Shown here: piece after piece, positions 45,896-57,795 of the stretch | Layout of the letters: the number at the start of each line of letters is the position of its first letter | Position numbering within the stretch: the first letter of the stretch is position 1 | Made by a program: the position numbers and the translations under genes | The notes under the pieces: model-generated | The model's input: only the letters and a program-made list of their open reading frames with translations | What the model was told of the DNA's origin: nothing | Database searches by the model: none | Assembly (NCBI GenBank): GCA_001910725.1 | Contig: MJGA01000004.1 | Location: 2,046,001-2,110,000, forward strand | Direction of reading: 5' to 3' | Origin: Phanerodontia chrysosporium | Taxonomy: Eukaryota > Basidiomycota > Agaricomycetes > Polyporales > Phanerochaetaceae | Length of the DNA stretch: 64,000 nucleotides

Positions 45896-47536
45896 CTAAT
45901 CCCGCCTGATCGAGTCGTAGCTCGGCGGGATCTCGTTTGGCACAGGCTCCTCCTCTGCCGGCGTCTCCGGGAGGCGTCCTGCGTCTTGATGCTGCACAAC
46001 GGGGCTGCTGCCCTCACCCGCTGGGGCGTTGGCGACGCGCAGGCCACGTGCCTCCATCTCCTTGCTGCTCGGGATCGTCATGCCCGCGCTGCTCGTGCCA
46101 GTGCCAGGCAGTGACGGGCCCGGGCTCGGACCGCCGCGGTACATGCCCTCTGGGATGTAGCCCGGATGGAAACCGCCGGGGAACGCAGACGAGCGCGGGC
46201 TCGTCGAGTCGTTTCCGTGTCCGGAGACTGAGCCCGACGCTGGGTCGGAGTATGCGGCGTACGCGGCGTAGTCGTATCCAGGGTCGGACGACGTGGGCGC
46301 GTAGTGGCTCTGGCTGCCCGCGGAATGCGCCTGCGAGTACGCCGACGGCGCGCTGGTCGAGCCTGTCGGGGGCGCTGGCGGACGCTTTGCGGTCCCAGCC
46401 ATGCCTGCACCGAGACCCGCAGCACCCGCGCCGAGAACGGAGGAGCCCGTCTGGCTCATCTGCTGACTGGCCACACCTTGAGGCACGTAGTTGTACGGCT
46501 CCACTGCGCCTGCTTCGCCCCCCACGAGGTCCACGCCGCCCCCTCTCCGTCCACCCACGACACGGTCCGGATCAAAGTCGCCATCGAAGTCGTCTTTTCG
46601 GCGTTTCCGCAGCAGAAGCCATGCAATGATGGCGAGCACAATTGCACCTCCTACGCCGCCGACCACACCGCCGACGATTGCGCCCGTATGGCTCGAAGAC
46701 GAATGCGAGGAGCCCGCCGCGTTCGCGCCGGGATCAATCGAAGGCGTTACCACAATAGTGGTAGCGATAGTCGAAGTGATAGTAGAGCCGGCAGCATCGG
46801 TCGTTCTATCAAAGCGTAAGCGAATCCCGACCATAGAGGCGCAGCCGGAAGTTTGATGGTTAGATAATGAGACTTACATGAAAGTGCTCATGCTCGTCGT
46901 CGTCGACGTCGGCGGCACCGATGTGCCTGCCGAGGACGAGGACGAGTTCCCACCGGTCACCGACCCGCTAGGTCCTGAGTTGGGCGTGGATGTGTTGCTC
47001 GGTCCACTCGAGCCGCCCGAGGACGGGCCTGACGAAGCGCTCGAAGCATTTGACGACGAGGCGTCACTTGTCGGGACCGAGGAGGAGGACGTCGGCTGCG
47101 AGGAGGAGGATGTTGGTGGAGGGGGCGGCGGCGGAGGCGTTGATGCACTGGTTGGAGGGGGAGGAGGCGTAGACGAGGTCGAAGGGTCCGGGGTGGACGA
47201 AGTAGGTAGAGGGTCGGGTGTTGATGTTGGTGCTGCGGGAGCTGAATCTGAGGTACCTATAGAAGAAACGGGGTTAGTATCAGTGCTGCTCGCGGATGGC
47301 GGAGCGGAAGTGGGAGGGAGAGAGGAGAGAGAAGGCGTGGGCGAGGGAGTGAGGGGATCGCTCGTACTCAGGGAGGCGCCAGGCTCAGAAGCAGAAGGCG
47401 AGGACGCAGGAGCAGAGGAGGCTGGGGCAGAGGATGTTGGGGACGCAGGAGACGTACTTGCAGCCGAGTCGGCAGACGTCGTTGGCGTCGGTGACGATGC
47501 CGCAGACGCGGGCGGCGACACTGCTGAGGACGACAT
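45896..47536 (-). CDS. Ser/Thr/Pro-rich single-pass plasma-membrane protein
   Basis: Two exons join across 46812-46880. The first encodes about 215 residues dominated by Ser, Pro, Thr and Ala, a mucin-like ectodomain expected to be O-mannosylated. The second has SSSSHTGAIVGGVVGGVGG, a membrane span (AIVLAIIAWLLL) and the stop-transfer RKRRKDD, then a Gly/Ser/Pro/Tyr-rich cytosolic tail ending PNEIPPSYDSIRRD. The GAIVGGVVGG...RKRRK arrangement is seen in fungal stress-sensor-like and Axl2/Mid2-like proteins, but no specific orthology is claimed. No cleavable signal peptide is obvious at MSSSAVSPPA, so the true start may be further upstream or in an unseen exon. A long antisense frame mirrors exon 1. 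Confidence 0.75.
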
Positions 47537-49224
47537 GGCGGTCGTCGACGGACAGAGGAACGGAAATTAGAGGCAGGGATAAGGGAATAAAGGGTAGGGG
47601 TGGGTGAATAGGAGGAGCGTGGTAGCTAGAATAATTACACCCCTCGCCTGGCGGTGTACGCGTGAGGGTGGCGTCGGCCAGCAGGTGGAACCCTGTCGAA
47701 AACGCTCGTTCGGCGCCGCACTCGCGCTCGCTCTCGTCGCGGGAAACGATGACGAAGGGAGAGGGCCTTTTACGTGCAGTGCGGGACAGACACGAGGGGG
47801 GCCAGGAGGCAGGCGAGGCAGCGTGTGCAGGCCCCGTCCGCTAATATTCGCTGGGAGGCCGTCTAGGAGAGACGCGCCGTCCAGCCGGACAGGCTCCCCG
47901 GCCGTTTCACGGCATCTCCCTCTCTTTCTCCTCTCGCCGAAAAGGAAATGTGAGGAACAGATACTCACCAGGATCCTGGCGTGCTCTGAGGCCTCCCAGC
48001 ATCTCTGCGTGTCTGTCTGGACGAAGGAGAGCGACGAAAAGAGCGGAAAGATTTGGTCGTGGTAGACAAACGTAGAGACGGCAGTGGCCCACGCGCTCGT
48101 CGTCCTTATAAACAACCAGCGTTTACTCCGCTCATCGCCCGGTTTAGGCAGGCAGATTCGGCCTCGACAGCCCGCCCTCGTCCCCAGCCTCCCTCCTTTC
48201 CCTCGCTCGCCTGTCGCCCTGCTGCGACGACGCCCTCCTATCTGCCGTCGAGGGCCTCGATGTGCCCCCACTGAACGCTACGCGTTATATTCGACGCAGC
48301 TCCAGGCCCCGCCCACAGCGCGATTTGCCGGCCGAGCCTCCGATGACCTGTCGGACGCCCGCCGTGCAAGCTTAAGGGTCCTCCGGCACGGTGGTTCTGT
48401 GCTCTCACAGGCACGAGACACTACCTCCGGGCTCACCTGTCGCGTCCCAGACAGGCCTCGATGTCCTGGCGGTCCGCCCTGCTCTCGCACACGACTCACG
48501 CATATACAGCTCGCTGTTGAAGCACCCACCGCGCCAGAAGCAGTGCGTCGAACATGTGCTCGCGACGGGTGACACCGCGACGCTGACCAACGTCTCTCGC
48601 GCCCCGAACCATAAAAAAAATTAACTTCTGGTGTCATCGGTTCTTCTCCGCAATGTCCGCAGCACCGCGTCCGACTTTCACATCTCAATTTTCGCCGGGA
48701 TCCAGCGAGCCATCGGGGCGTTCATCTTGCTCTCCCGCCCCGCTACACGACGACGGCTGTCGCGCGCTCCACCAAGGGTGCCAACTGGAACGTGTCGTGC
48801 TCGATGTCTTGGCGTACCTGATCCCTGTGAATGCCCGATCCTGTGCTCAAGTAGAACGCAAAGCAGTGGCTGTGCAGTGTGTAGCATGTGCTCGCATCGC
48901 GGTGTCTCCGGTAGCAAGCATGGTACACAACGGATGTAAATTCAAAGCTTGCGCCTTAGCTTTAGCCACTGATAGAGTGCCCCGAGGCTGTGGTTCGCAA
49001 AGCTATCCTCTGGTAACTTTCGGCCCGTCGTCGGTGCTGTTTTAGCGACTCGGATTAGAGCGAGAGCGCGGGTCCACCGGGCAGAACGCTGACACCAGCG
49101 TGTGACGTGTATTATATGTAGCAAAATAGGTGTATGGATAACAGCCATATTGAGATCTGCACGAACAATCAGCATGAAGGGGATGTCTGTCAGTGACGAC
49201 GATCACAGGGACCCACAAGCCCAG
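47537..49224. other. Long intergenic region; minus-strand TATA box and an unsupported 130-codon ORF
   Basis: TTTATAAGG (minus strand, 48105-48112) with a downstream GTGAGTATCT donor near 47972 suggests a promoter and spliced 5' leader for the surface-protein gene. On the plus strand 48653-49045 (MSAAPRPTFTSQFSPGSSEP) is open, with a reasonable start context, but lacks domain similarity; I do not promote it to a gene. GC-rich 47.6-48.6 kb gives many spurious frames. Confidence 0.35.
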
Positions 49225-50827
49225 TTACCCAGATCCTCGCTGGCTGGATGCAGGAAGACTCGACGACAGAGCATCGAGATCTATCTGGCTGTAGAAATCA
49301 CTCCCCCGGTCGTCGTCCTTCCAGTAAGCAGCCCACTCGTCGTCTTCCTCCGCCAGCGGCCCGTTTTCGGCCGTGTCGACACCTTCGGACGAGACATTAA
49401 CCTCGTCCTGCGGAACGGCGAGCGCGTCGACGGAGGCCGCGCCAAGGTCTGACGACGAGTCGGGTTGGGGAACTGTCGTCGCCGACGCAGCCGAGACCGG
49501 GACCTTTCGCGCGGGAGAAGACCGCTCGATGGTGGTGACCCCTCTGCTCTCGTCCGGCAGCGCGACGATGCCCCCAGCGGTGATGATGTAGTCGACCGAC
49601 GCCGGCGGCGCGACCGAGTTGAACACAACCGCGAGGCGCCGCAGGCGGATGGGCTGCTCGCCGTCCTCCCCTGCGATGGCGACACGCGCGGCCGCGGCGT
49701 CCGCATCACCGCCGCGCCGCGCCCGCTTGACGGCCTGCGCCTCGCGTTCGTCGAGATAGCGCATGCGCTTCGTCCGGCTGAGCATGATTCGCGCGTTGAC
49801 CTGGTTCGCCCAAACGAGGCCGAGCGCGGCCTCCTTCGCATCCTCGCCTGGCACGCCGTCCCCGCGCCCGAACAGCCGCACCTGCTCGCGATACGCGACC
49901 TCGTGTGGACGCGCGTCCGGGTCAGGCTCGCGCTCGATCGCGTCGGTAACCTCGTTGATGACAACGACGGCGATGCCATGCGTGCTCGCGAGCCCGTGAA
50001 GTAGCGTCGCGATCTCGGAGATGTTGCGAGAGCGCTCAGAGAGGGTAGCGAATGAGGTCGTCGTCTCCCGGTGGAAGAGCTCCGCGAGCGCGTCGATGAC
50101 AAGGAGCTTCACGGGCTTCGCGTTCGGTCGATTGCGCACGTCTGCCAGGAAGCCCGGGAACGTCACTGCCAGGACATGCCGCAGAATGTTGATGTCCTGG
50201 GCCTTGAGCGTGTGGATGTCGGAGAGACCACAGAGAGCGGGAGAAAAGAGTGGGTTCGCGTCCACCATCTCGAGCAGACGGTTCGTCGGGAGCGTCCACG
50301 ATGTTGAGATGAAGCACGCGGATCCTAAGATTCCACCCATGTTTCGTGGAAGCTGCACGCACAGCGACAGCTGCATTGCAAGCTGGGTCTTCCCTGATGC
50401 ACTGCGATAACGTTCGTGGTCAGGAAGGAGACAAGATCACGCAACTATAGATGCACCTTTCGCCAGCAATCTCCCAGAGTTTCCGTGTTCTTATGCCCCC
50501 ACCCAGCATGCGGTCTAAAGCACCATCCCCAGTCGTGAATTTCTCATCCTTTGGTACCGAAGGGTCATCGAGTCGATACAGCTTTGGTGCAAGCTCGTCA
50601 CAGACGACGTTCATAATGACTTTCGCGTCATGGTGCGTTATCTTGCATCTCCGCATGACATCAGACAGTGGGAGTAGAATGAGGTCTGCCACGGTCGTGA
50701 TGTTCCCTGTATGTATGCGTCAGCGAAGGCCTTTCTTCTCTCGAGCGACAGGACGCGTACCGCGTCTGAGAATGGCCTGTTGAGAGGGCGAAAGCGTGTC
50801 AAGTGTCGATATAGATGGAGAATCCAT
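49225..50827 (-). CDS. RAD57: Rad57-like RecA-family recombination mediator (Rad51 paralogue)
   Basis: Rad51 paralogue that with Rad55 stabilises Rad51 filaments in homologous recombination. The start MDSPSISTLDTLSPSQQA (50827) is followed by a helix-rich N domain (ADLILLPLSDVMRRCKI). Next are FTTGDGALDRMLGGGIRT, Walker A GESASGKTQLAMQL (split by an intron of about 58 nt after GE-AG), PTNRLLEM, and Walker B KLLVIDALAEL. Then come RSRNISEIATLLHGLAS, VVVINEVTDAI, LGLVWANQVNARIMLSRTKR and IRLRRLAVVFNSVAPP. The C-terminus has a long acidic/Ser extension (EEDDEWAAYWKDDD) beyond the core. Assignment to Rad57 rather than Xrcc3 follows fungal usage; both labels describe the same clade. Intact. Confidence 0.88.
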
Positions 50828-51214
50828 TTAGATAGGTAGCGAATGAGATACAAGTGCAGAAAGCTTTGTCCCGCCTGGCATGGCGAATGTGCTAAACGGC
50901 GATCAAGGCCACAGCGATGGTGGAAAGAAGTCAGTTGCAGAGACGCCTAGCTCGAGCGAGCTGGACGCGGGTGCCCACGTGCTCGCGTGTCTGTCGAATG
51001 TGGCGCACTGCAAGCAAAAGATACGATCCACATCCACATATACATTGACACTCTTGCGGTTATCAGGTTCAACTACATATTTTGTGGTTGATCATGATCA
51101 TGGTCCGCCCTATGTCCGACCAGTCAACTTCAAGCTGGCAGTCCTATCATTCGCCATTTCGAGCGAACGATATGCCACCTTTCGTGAGCCTGAGTCAAAA
51201 ATTGTGTATCCGCA
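50828..51214. other. RAD57 upstream region
   Basis: 387 bp without coding signal; no clear TATA box or MCB motif. Confidence 0.35.
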
Positions 51215-52098
51215 TCAGAAATGATTTTGTGCGTACTGAGACCCATTCACGTACCAGAGACTTGACAAAATGCTCTTTCGCGAATCAAACTGATATCCGC
51301 CTTCAGGGGAAAGCCCTAATGCTGCCCATTGCTGACGGTATTCGGGAAAGCCATAGTGCAGAGCGATGCCATGTGTCGTGCTGAGCTTATGAAGTCCTCC
51401 GGGAGCTTCTCAGCTAAGCTCGCGTTCAAGCGGAGAGACACTGCTAACGACAACAGCCCCACAGGTCTTTCTTCCGCTTCGGGTTTTGAATGGCGCACCA
51501 TCCCTGCAACTTCAGGATAACAAGTGGAAACAGTGGCATGCATGGAGCACAAAAGTGCCACATGGTAGCTCCAGCGCGAGATGCTCGAATGCTTCGTAGG
51601 GCATGAGAGGGATGTTCAAGTCACCAGGCACCAGGATGTCGACCTTCAGCAAGGGGCTCCTTTTGCTGTCAGGTAAGTCGAGGTCGTGGCGGTACCATAC
51701 TATCTTGTAATCCTTGGTTGAATCGAACGCGTCTTGCAGACTGAACGGATAACCATCTTCAGCAACGAGGAGACGTTTGAGTTCTTCGACATCGACGTCA
51801 GTTGTCATTACGACAAGGTCAACGTCCTGTGCAGAGAGACGTTCAACAATAGGATCTCTGAGGACGATGCGAACATCATGCGTACATTCGGGGTCCGGGG
51901 TGCTTTAACAGTGCCGTTAAGCCACAGATATGCGGCCGCGCTGCCAACCAGACAACAAGCTAGGCCGTGCTTGTTGAAGACCTGAATGGCTTGATACGAA
52001 GCACGATATACGACCTCTAATTGCGTAGAGGGCATCTTAACGGAGAGGTCGCAGGTCGCGCACGGTGGTGCACCCAGTGAGTGGTTGCCCCAGGGCAT
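51215..52098 (-). pseudogene. Nucleotidyltransferase-fold protein, three apparent frame breaks
   Basis: N-terminal exon: MPSTQLEVVYRASYQAIQVF, ACCLVGSAAAYLWLNG (the hG[GS] turn), then after a normal intron DVDLVVMTTDVDVEELKRLL. Together they form the GS...DxD metal-binding pattern of polymerase-beta-type nucleotidyltransferases. KVDILVPGDLNIPLMP follows. After LALELPCG the conserved path shifts frame near A-run 51551-51554 to MPLFPLVILKLQGW, again near C-run 51457-51460 to LLSLAVSLRLNASL, and again near 51370-51381 to IALHYGFPEYRQQWAALGL, ending at 51215. Each shift equals one missing base. I recognise the fold, not the substrate. Confidence 0.6.
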
Positions 52099-52588
52099 TT
52101 AATATTGGCAACGGGCGTGTCCCAATCTTGATCGACTGTGAGAGTCGATAGATAAAATGACAGAGGACCAACCGAGACTTCATTGATATCCCTGAGATCT
52201 ACCGCACGAGGCTCGAGGAGGCTACAACGTTTCCCTGTCCATTTCGCCTAGCATATGCCTATCAGAGCCTCTGAATACGGGTGCCAGATGGTCAGGGTAG
52301 CATGTCAGCTAACCTTGAGTAAGTGTACACCCGAACACATGTGCATGCAAGGCGTTCGGCTGTCGAGGAAAATTAAGGGGAATGCACGTCACAACCGGTT
52401 TGCCAAAGGCGTCCACAGCACTGGTCCTGCATGCCAAACGCCGTCCGAGCACGAACTATCGTAGTCACAGTGACAGCCACATTCTTAGGTCGAGCCCCGA
52501 ATGACATCTTCGCTTTGCTATTAGAGCATCCAGTGAGTGAATATTTCTACAAGTACACTTCCATAATTGGGCCCTGTGCGAGCACAGC
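52099..52588. other. Intergenic between HID1 stop and the nucleotidyltransferase gene
   Basis: No gene or element recognised. Confidence 0.35.
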
Positions 52589-55500
52589 TCACTGTCTCTG
52601 GCGTAGCGACTGTGACGATTCTGTGCGTCCCAGGAGGCCGCCGACGACGTTCGAGACCGTCTCCGTAATTTGCCGCGGTTGCGTTGGTGTGTGCTTCACG
52701 TAGAAGAGCCGCACGCTTGTCGCATTCCAGATGCCGAGCGGCGTCATTCCTCGGACGTAGATCTCGCCCCAGATGAGCGAAGTCAACCAAACGATTGAGG
52801 CATCGGTCCACTAGGTGGTACAGCTTTAGTCAAGGGTTTTCCACTAAGAGGATCGGCAGGACTCACAGCGAAGCGTCGAGGTGTTAGTGGGGGAGGCTTC
52901 GGCAGATGCTCTTGCAGTGCCGCGCTGCGCAACAGGTCCACGATAGCACTGTTTGCTGTCGGACCGCTCAGAGACGACTGCAATCCCTGGATTTTAGGGT
53001 ACAGTTCGGAGGTCACGATCATGATGACATCCAGCGGGAGCCTACTCCACGTCAGCCTCATCTTTCCTCCTCAAGACTCAATCACACTCACCCTTGTTGC
53101 CACGACGTCACCCACTCTTGTGTCGGGATGAACCCGTTTCTGCCCACACCCGATGCTGCTAGGCGTTCTAGGCTGCCAGTGAGGTCCTCAGACTCCGCCC
53201 TGGCACGCATCTTGCCTCTGGCCTTCTCCGAAGGTCCGTTCGGCGGCGGCTCCGTCGAGACCGAGGCCGTCGGGAGCGTCGGGCTCATGAGCGGCCGGCC
53301 CGTTCGGTCTTCCGACGCTGAGCGTCGCTGCGCCTCGATGTCGTCGGTCGCGCCGTCCCGGCTCTCAGTACGCATAAGCCGTGCCTTCTCGTCACCTGGT
53401 CGTTCAGCATCTGACTGGCTCGCCCGACCCTTCTGCTTGTCCGATGAATCGCGGGTGCGCTCATCTTTCGCAAGCTGCTTGCGCCGAATCTCGCGCAGCC
53501 CGCGTGCGAGAGTGAACGTGCCGAGGTCCTCGAAAGTCTTGTGTGCACGCACAATGTTGTATACAAGATTGGGGTTCTCGGAGAGATTTCGCAGGAGCAC
53601 TGCATTGAACACTTCGAGCCTTCAGAGCATCCGCTGTTAGGATCGGTGGATTAAGGAATGATAAGGCTACATACATGAAGAAAAGCAGACGTGGATGCCC
53701 TTCATCTGAGAGAAGGAACGAAGCATTCGAGAAGGCATTGAAGAGTTGCATAAGGCGGGCCGACGAGTTTATGCTGAGGTTCTTGAAGTACGGTGCAGCG
53801 TTCGCAAGCGCAATGACAAGAGCTGGGTATAACGAATTCAGAGAGCCTTGCGTCGTCGCAATCATCGAGTAGACGGCCTGTCACCCAATTAGCAAGGATA
53901 CGTTGATTTGAGCAGCAACCTCACATTGATAATGAAGTCGCCAGCGTTTCCCATCACCGCTACTTTCGACGGAAGCTGAGCCTTGATTGGAGAAGCCAGC
54001 TTGACACCGAATGCCCGCTCCGCAGACAAACTCTGCACTATGTAGGAAATTGCACGGCACAGACCATGTTGTTCTTCATATTATGTTAGCCTAGAACATT
54101 ATGAGAGAATGAGAGGTTCAAGACATACCCGGTTTGTCCTTGATTTCAATACCGTAGCAGAGCAAGTATGCGACGAGGTCCATGCCCTATCAGACTCGAG
54201 AACGAACGCCCGGAATTTCTGAAGTCGCTCAGTCGACGTGACTTGATTCAACATGCCGGGCCACTGACCTTGTTCAGCTCAATCATTTTCCAGAAGAATA
54301 TCACTGCCAGCAGAGTGTCATTAGGAGACACCAGAGAAGCTGTAGAGCACAGCACCCACCGACTTCTGTCATATATGGGACATTCTTCTTTGAACCGGGC
54401 AGCAAGTTGTTGAGTACCGACATTTCCTCCTCAAAGATGCCCAAAACACCATTCAGAATGAACTCAAAGTCGGTCGTCCTATGCTGTAGAAGCGTTAGCC
54501 AGCCTATCTTCCATCGGATTACTCGAGAGACACGCACAAGCTTCATGATGAAGTACCTGAATGCATTGGTACGAGCTGTCGGTGTTGATGACTCTCCATC
54601 GGCAGACGCGATATCTCGCGCGCTCCCGCTCTGGAAGTCCAATAACACGCACAGTACCTGCAAGCACATGCTCACAAGCGTCGCTTTCGGGTCTTCGCCC
54701 TTGAAGACCAGGTGGTTATACGGAAGCTTTCCGGCGACGCCGCCGATCAGGTTGTTCATGGTGGGCCGGGCGGCGTTCATCACCGTGTTGAGTAACGAGC
54801 AGAGGATGGTGAGGACGTCGCGCCTCGGGGTATGCTGGACAAAGTGCAGGGTATACAGCGACGGGGAGATGAATAGGGCGGAAGGCGGGGCGTAGATCTG
54901 TTTGGAGAAGAGCACCAGAAGCGTGCGCAGCACTTCTGTCCTGTTACTCTCATAGGGCTGACTGGGGCCAGGATCTGTGGTGGAGCCCACGCCTTTCTCC
55001 CTGAGTCGGCTCAGCAACAGCAACGAGCGTGGTAGCATATGAGGACGCACCAGATGGTGTAATTAATCTTGTAGTGGTTGACTTGTATCTTCGCGGGAAG
55101 GGTAAAGCCGCAGCAAAACATGAGGTCGACAAGGCAGCTGAACAGTCGCTCCGCCATCGAAGGCAGAGTCTTCGCCGCTCTCGTCTGCTGTGCAGATGCT
55201 GTCTGTGACGGGCCGGGCGTGGACGGTGCAGAGGGTTGCTCGGCATCGTCGTCATCATCTTCGATGACGAATTGCGGCTTTGCTGTTTCCTCTTGGACCT
55301 GATGACCCTCTTGAACCACCTCTCGCTTCCAGAAGACCTCCATCTCCAGCCGGCTCGACTCGCCCTCGATCTCAAACACCACCGGCAGGACGCGCTGCAG
55401 CACCCGCAGGCAATTCAGAACTTCCTTCGTCGCATTCCGGTCTTGCATACCAGTGCTACTCTTGATGAAGGAGCTCGCAAAGGACGTGACAGACGCGGTG

Positions 55501-55967
55501 GCAGGGGGAGTAGGGAACGTGTGGTCCGAGACGAGGTTGAAGAGGCGGCTCGTTATGACCTTGATAAGCGTGGCGACATTCTCTGGAGCTTCATGGAGTG
55601 CTCTACGAACTATAAGAGTTTGGCTCAGTACCCCATACTGCAGTACGTCTTGGCTCACCGTCGTGAACCGATATGAGGGTGAATACATCTGAGGCTGTGT
55701 CAAAGAGGACAAGATACTAGAGCAGAGGGGTCAGGGTCAGTTCGCGGTACCAAAAAGATAGCTCCTTGCCTGATTCCAATACAGATCCGTCTCTGGTATA
55801 TTCTGCCATGCTACTCTTCAGTAATGGAACGCAATGGCACTGCTGGATGCGTTACTCACGCGCGTTGTAGCAAGCTTAGCGATGCCTCCGGGTTGGCTAC
55901 GAAATGCCAGCTTAGCCTCGTCCCCAAGAAGGTTAAAGGGTATTTTCTGCGGTAGTTTTGCAAACAT
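52589..55967 (-). CDS. HID1: HID1/Ecm30 family Golgi-associated protein
   Basis: Large peripheral Golgi protein of the HID1/dymeclin superfamily (human HID1, S. pombe Ftp105, yeast Ecm30), acting in dense-core vesicle or Golgi-endosome trafficking. The start MFAKLPQKIPFNLLGDEAK (55967) is followed by LAFRSQPGGIAKLATTR, DLYWNQYLVLFDTASDVFTL, RRALHEAPENVATLIKV, and DVLTILCSLLNTVMNAARP. NAFRYFIMKL and HRTTDFEFILNGVLGIFEEE, SLSAERAFGVKL, NLSINSSARLMQLFNAFS, and RLLFFMLEVFNAVLLRNL then follow. The C-terminal WTDASIVWLTSLIWGEIYV and GIWNATSVRLFYVKHT match the family end. More than ten short introns; about 940 aa. A charged linker of about 150 residues (53150-53470) separates the last two conserved blocks. 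Intact, which contrasts with its frameshifted neighbour. Confidence 0.9.
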
Positions 55968-56393
55968 GGTGACTCCCCAGAGGATGGAGGCCAAGCGTCG
56001 TGAGGAATACGGTGAGGGTATGAGCAGTGCGGGCTCCGAAGCCTTCGATCACCCTTCATGCCGCCGGCAATCAAATGATCTTCATGACATTCAAGCCCAG
56101 TGTGGCAAGTGCTGTCGTTCGCTATGAGTAGGCGAATGTCGGCAATTATACATACAGACTGATAAAGAAATTACTACGAGATGATATTATGGTACAGATA
56201 TCTGAGGACGGAGCGTAATCCTTGAGAGCGACATATATCCAAATTGACGATCCTAGAAAGCCTAACTACGCATGGAAGAAATGATCTACGGAAACATTGA
56301 CATAACTGATGAGATGACTTGCTAAAATAAACATAAGATAAGCATGGAGGTGATGAACGTGCGATGTGAGCAAGAGCAGATGGGCTGTCGCTG
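55968..56393. other. HID1 upstream region
   Basis: Short frames only; AT-rich near 56140-56345. Nothing recognised. Confidence 0.35.
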
Positions 56394-57200
56394 TCACCGC
56401 GACTTCAGACTCCTCAACTGTTTCTGCACCTCGCCTATATCTCTCCTGTTCCACTCTCCAACCCACGCGCCGTTGCTGCTCCCGGTGATCCACACCCTAG
56501 AAGAGCGCCTTGGAGGAGGCGTGATGGTGACAGATGCGGCTTTACGAGCGTGCGTCGGTGTGAACACCATTTCTGGCGGAATATTCTCGCCCAGCGTACG
56601 CTTCAGCTTGGCCATACGCTTGCGCCGAATCTCCGCTTCAGAAGGCAACTGAGGGCCTTCTGACGGAGACGGTGATAACGGGACAGGCCCGACACATGGC
56701 GAGAGTGGGACGCGAGTGTCGGTGGGTGAAACCGGGACTGCGTTGATGCGCAGAACGAGCGGACGCGGGCCCTCCGCAGAGCGCCGTCCTTTCGTTGATT
56801 TCGGTGTGGGGCAAACGTCCAGGCTTGGTCGGGACTCCTGGGTCAACGATACAAGGGAAGAGTTCGAGGATGATGCGGAGTATAGGGACTCCTTGGATGA
56901 GGCGAGTTCCGAGAAGGACGCCATCTCGGGGAATAGTGTGAAGACGGACGCATGGCGGCGTGACGCCTTGGTTTGCGAGCTGGCTTTTGGCCTGACCAGC
57001 GGACATTCGTCCGGCTCTGCGAGTCGAGGCGTGGTGCCGAGCACGGCGCCGAGCTTGCGCGTGGAGCGGATGAGGCGTGCGCGCTGGCACTCGTCCAGGT
57101 TATTGCATGTGAGTGGGGGCATGTCGTGATCGCTGTACGATCCAGTCATGACAATAGCGGGATCTGTGGCGATAGAGAGGTGTCGCGAGCGAGTGAACAA
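56394..57200 (-). CDS. Unknown basic, Ser/Pro-rich protein, single exon
   Basis: An uninterrupted 268-codon frame. MTGSYSDHDMPPLTC (57149) is a good alternative start. Two ordered-looking blocks stand out: LDECQRARLIRSTRKLGAVL at the N-terminus and EAEIRRKRMAKLKRTLGENI with PPEMV near the C-terminus. A disordered Ser/Pro middle with many SP motifs separates them, and the end is Trp/Arg-containing (SRVWITGSSNGAWVGEWNRR). No named domain. The two helical blocks and SP sites would suit a phosphoregulated adaptor, but that is speculation. Confidence 0.7.
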   Translation of the reverse strand: MFTRSRHLSIATDPAIVMTGSYSDHDMPPLTCNNLDECQRARLIRSTRKLGAVLGTTPRLAEPDECPLVRPKASSQTKASRRHASVFTLFPEMASFSELASSKESLYSASSSNSSLVSLTQESRPSLDVCPTPKSTKGRRSAEGPRPLVLRINAVPVSPTDTRVPLSPCVGPVPLSPSPSEGPQLPSEAEIRRKRMAKLKRTLGENIPPEMVFTPTHARKAASVTITPPPRRSSRVWITGSSNGAWVGEWNRRDIGEVQKQLRSLKSR

Positions 57201-57795
57201 TTAGAATGCAATGTCGCTGGTGTTGTAGTGGTGGTCGGTGCACTGTCCTGACGGTGCGCCGGATGCGATGTTGTGGTTGGAGACAAGGATGGAGGTGACG
57301 CGACGGAGGGTGTGGTTTCGGATGCTGGGGTCCACGTTCCACAGGGGCCTGCGGCATGCTTTTTACATGCGCGCGAAACAATAGGGGCCAGGCGGGGCGC
57401 AACGCGGACCTTGGGCAGGGTGGCGCAGCGTCGCCGCTGTCTGACAATGGTCGCAACCGTTTGACATTCTCTTGATACAGTTTACTCACCGCTTACACAT
57501 AGCATTGTCACCTCTCCGCCCTCTCCCGACCCAGGCGCAGCACAATAAGCTTAATGAGCGTGGGAAATATGCCGACCACTTCGGCGTTGGCGCGCGTCGG
57601 GAGCGCAAGGCGCCCGCGCGGCCGAACCGACCCCTCCACCGCAACCTCGTCGTTGTCTCCGACAATGCTGTATTACACTACACGGTACCGGATACAGGTC
57701 CATTGATGGGTAAATACCAAATAATACTGCTTAAATACTGATGTTGCCGTGTCGTGGATTTCCAGGTCCAGGATTGCACTGTGAACGGTATCCTA
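57201..57795. other. Intergenic: promoter of the basic unknown gene, 3' flank of the cupredoxin gene
   Basis: No gene or clear element recognised. Confidence 0.35.

Noticed and set aside
46878..47570. 230-codon plus-strand open frame rich in Gly, Glu, Val and Asp
   Set aside because: Exact antisense of the Ser/Pro/Ala-rich exon of the surface protein; its composition is the mirror of those codons.
48653..49045. 130-codon plus-strand frame
   Set aside because: Start context is fair but the sequence lacks ordered blocks or homology that I recognise; kept only as a note in the intergenic entry.
49465..50004. 179-codon plus-strand frame
   Set aside because: Antisense to the Rad57-like core exon.
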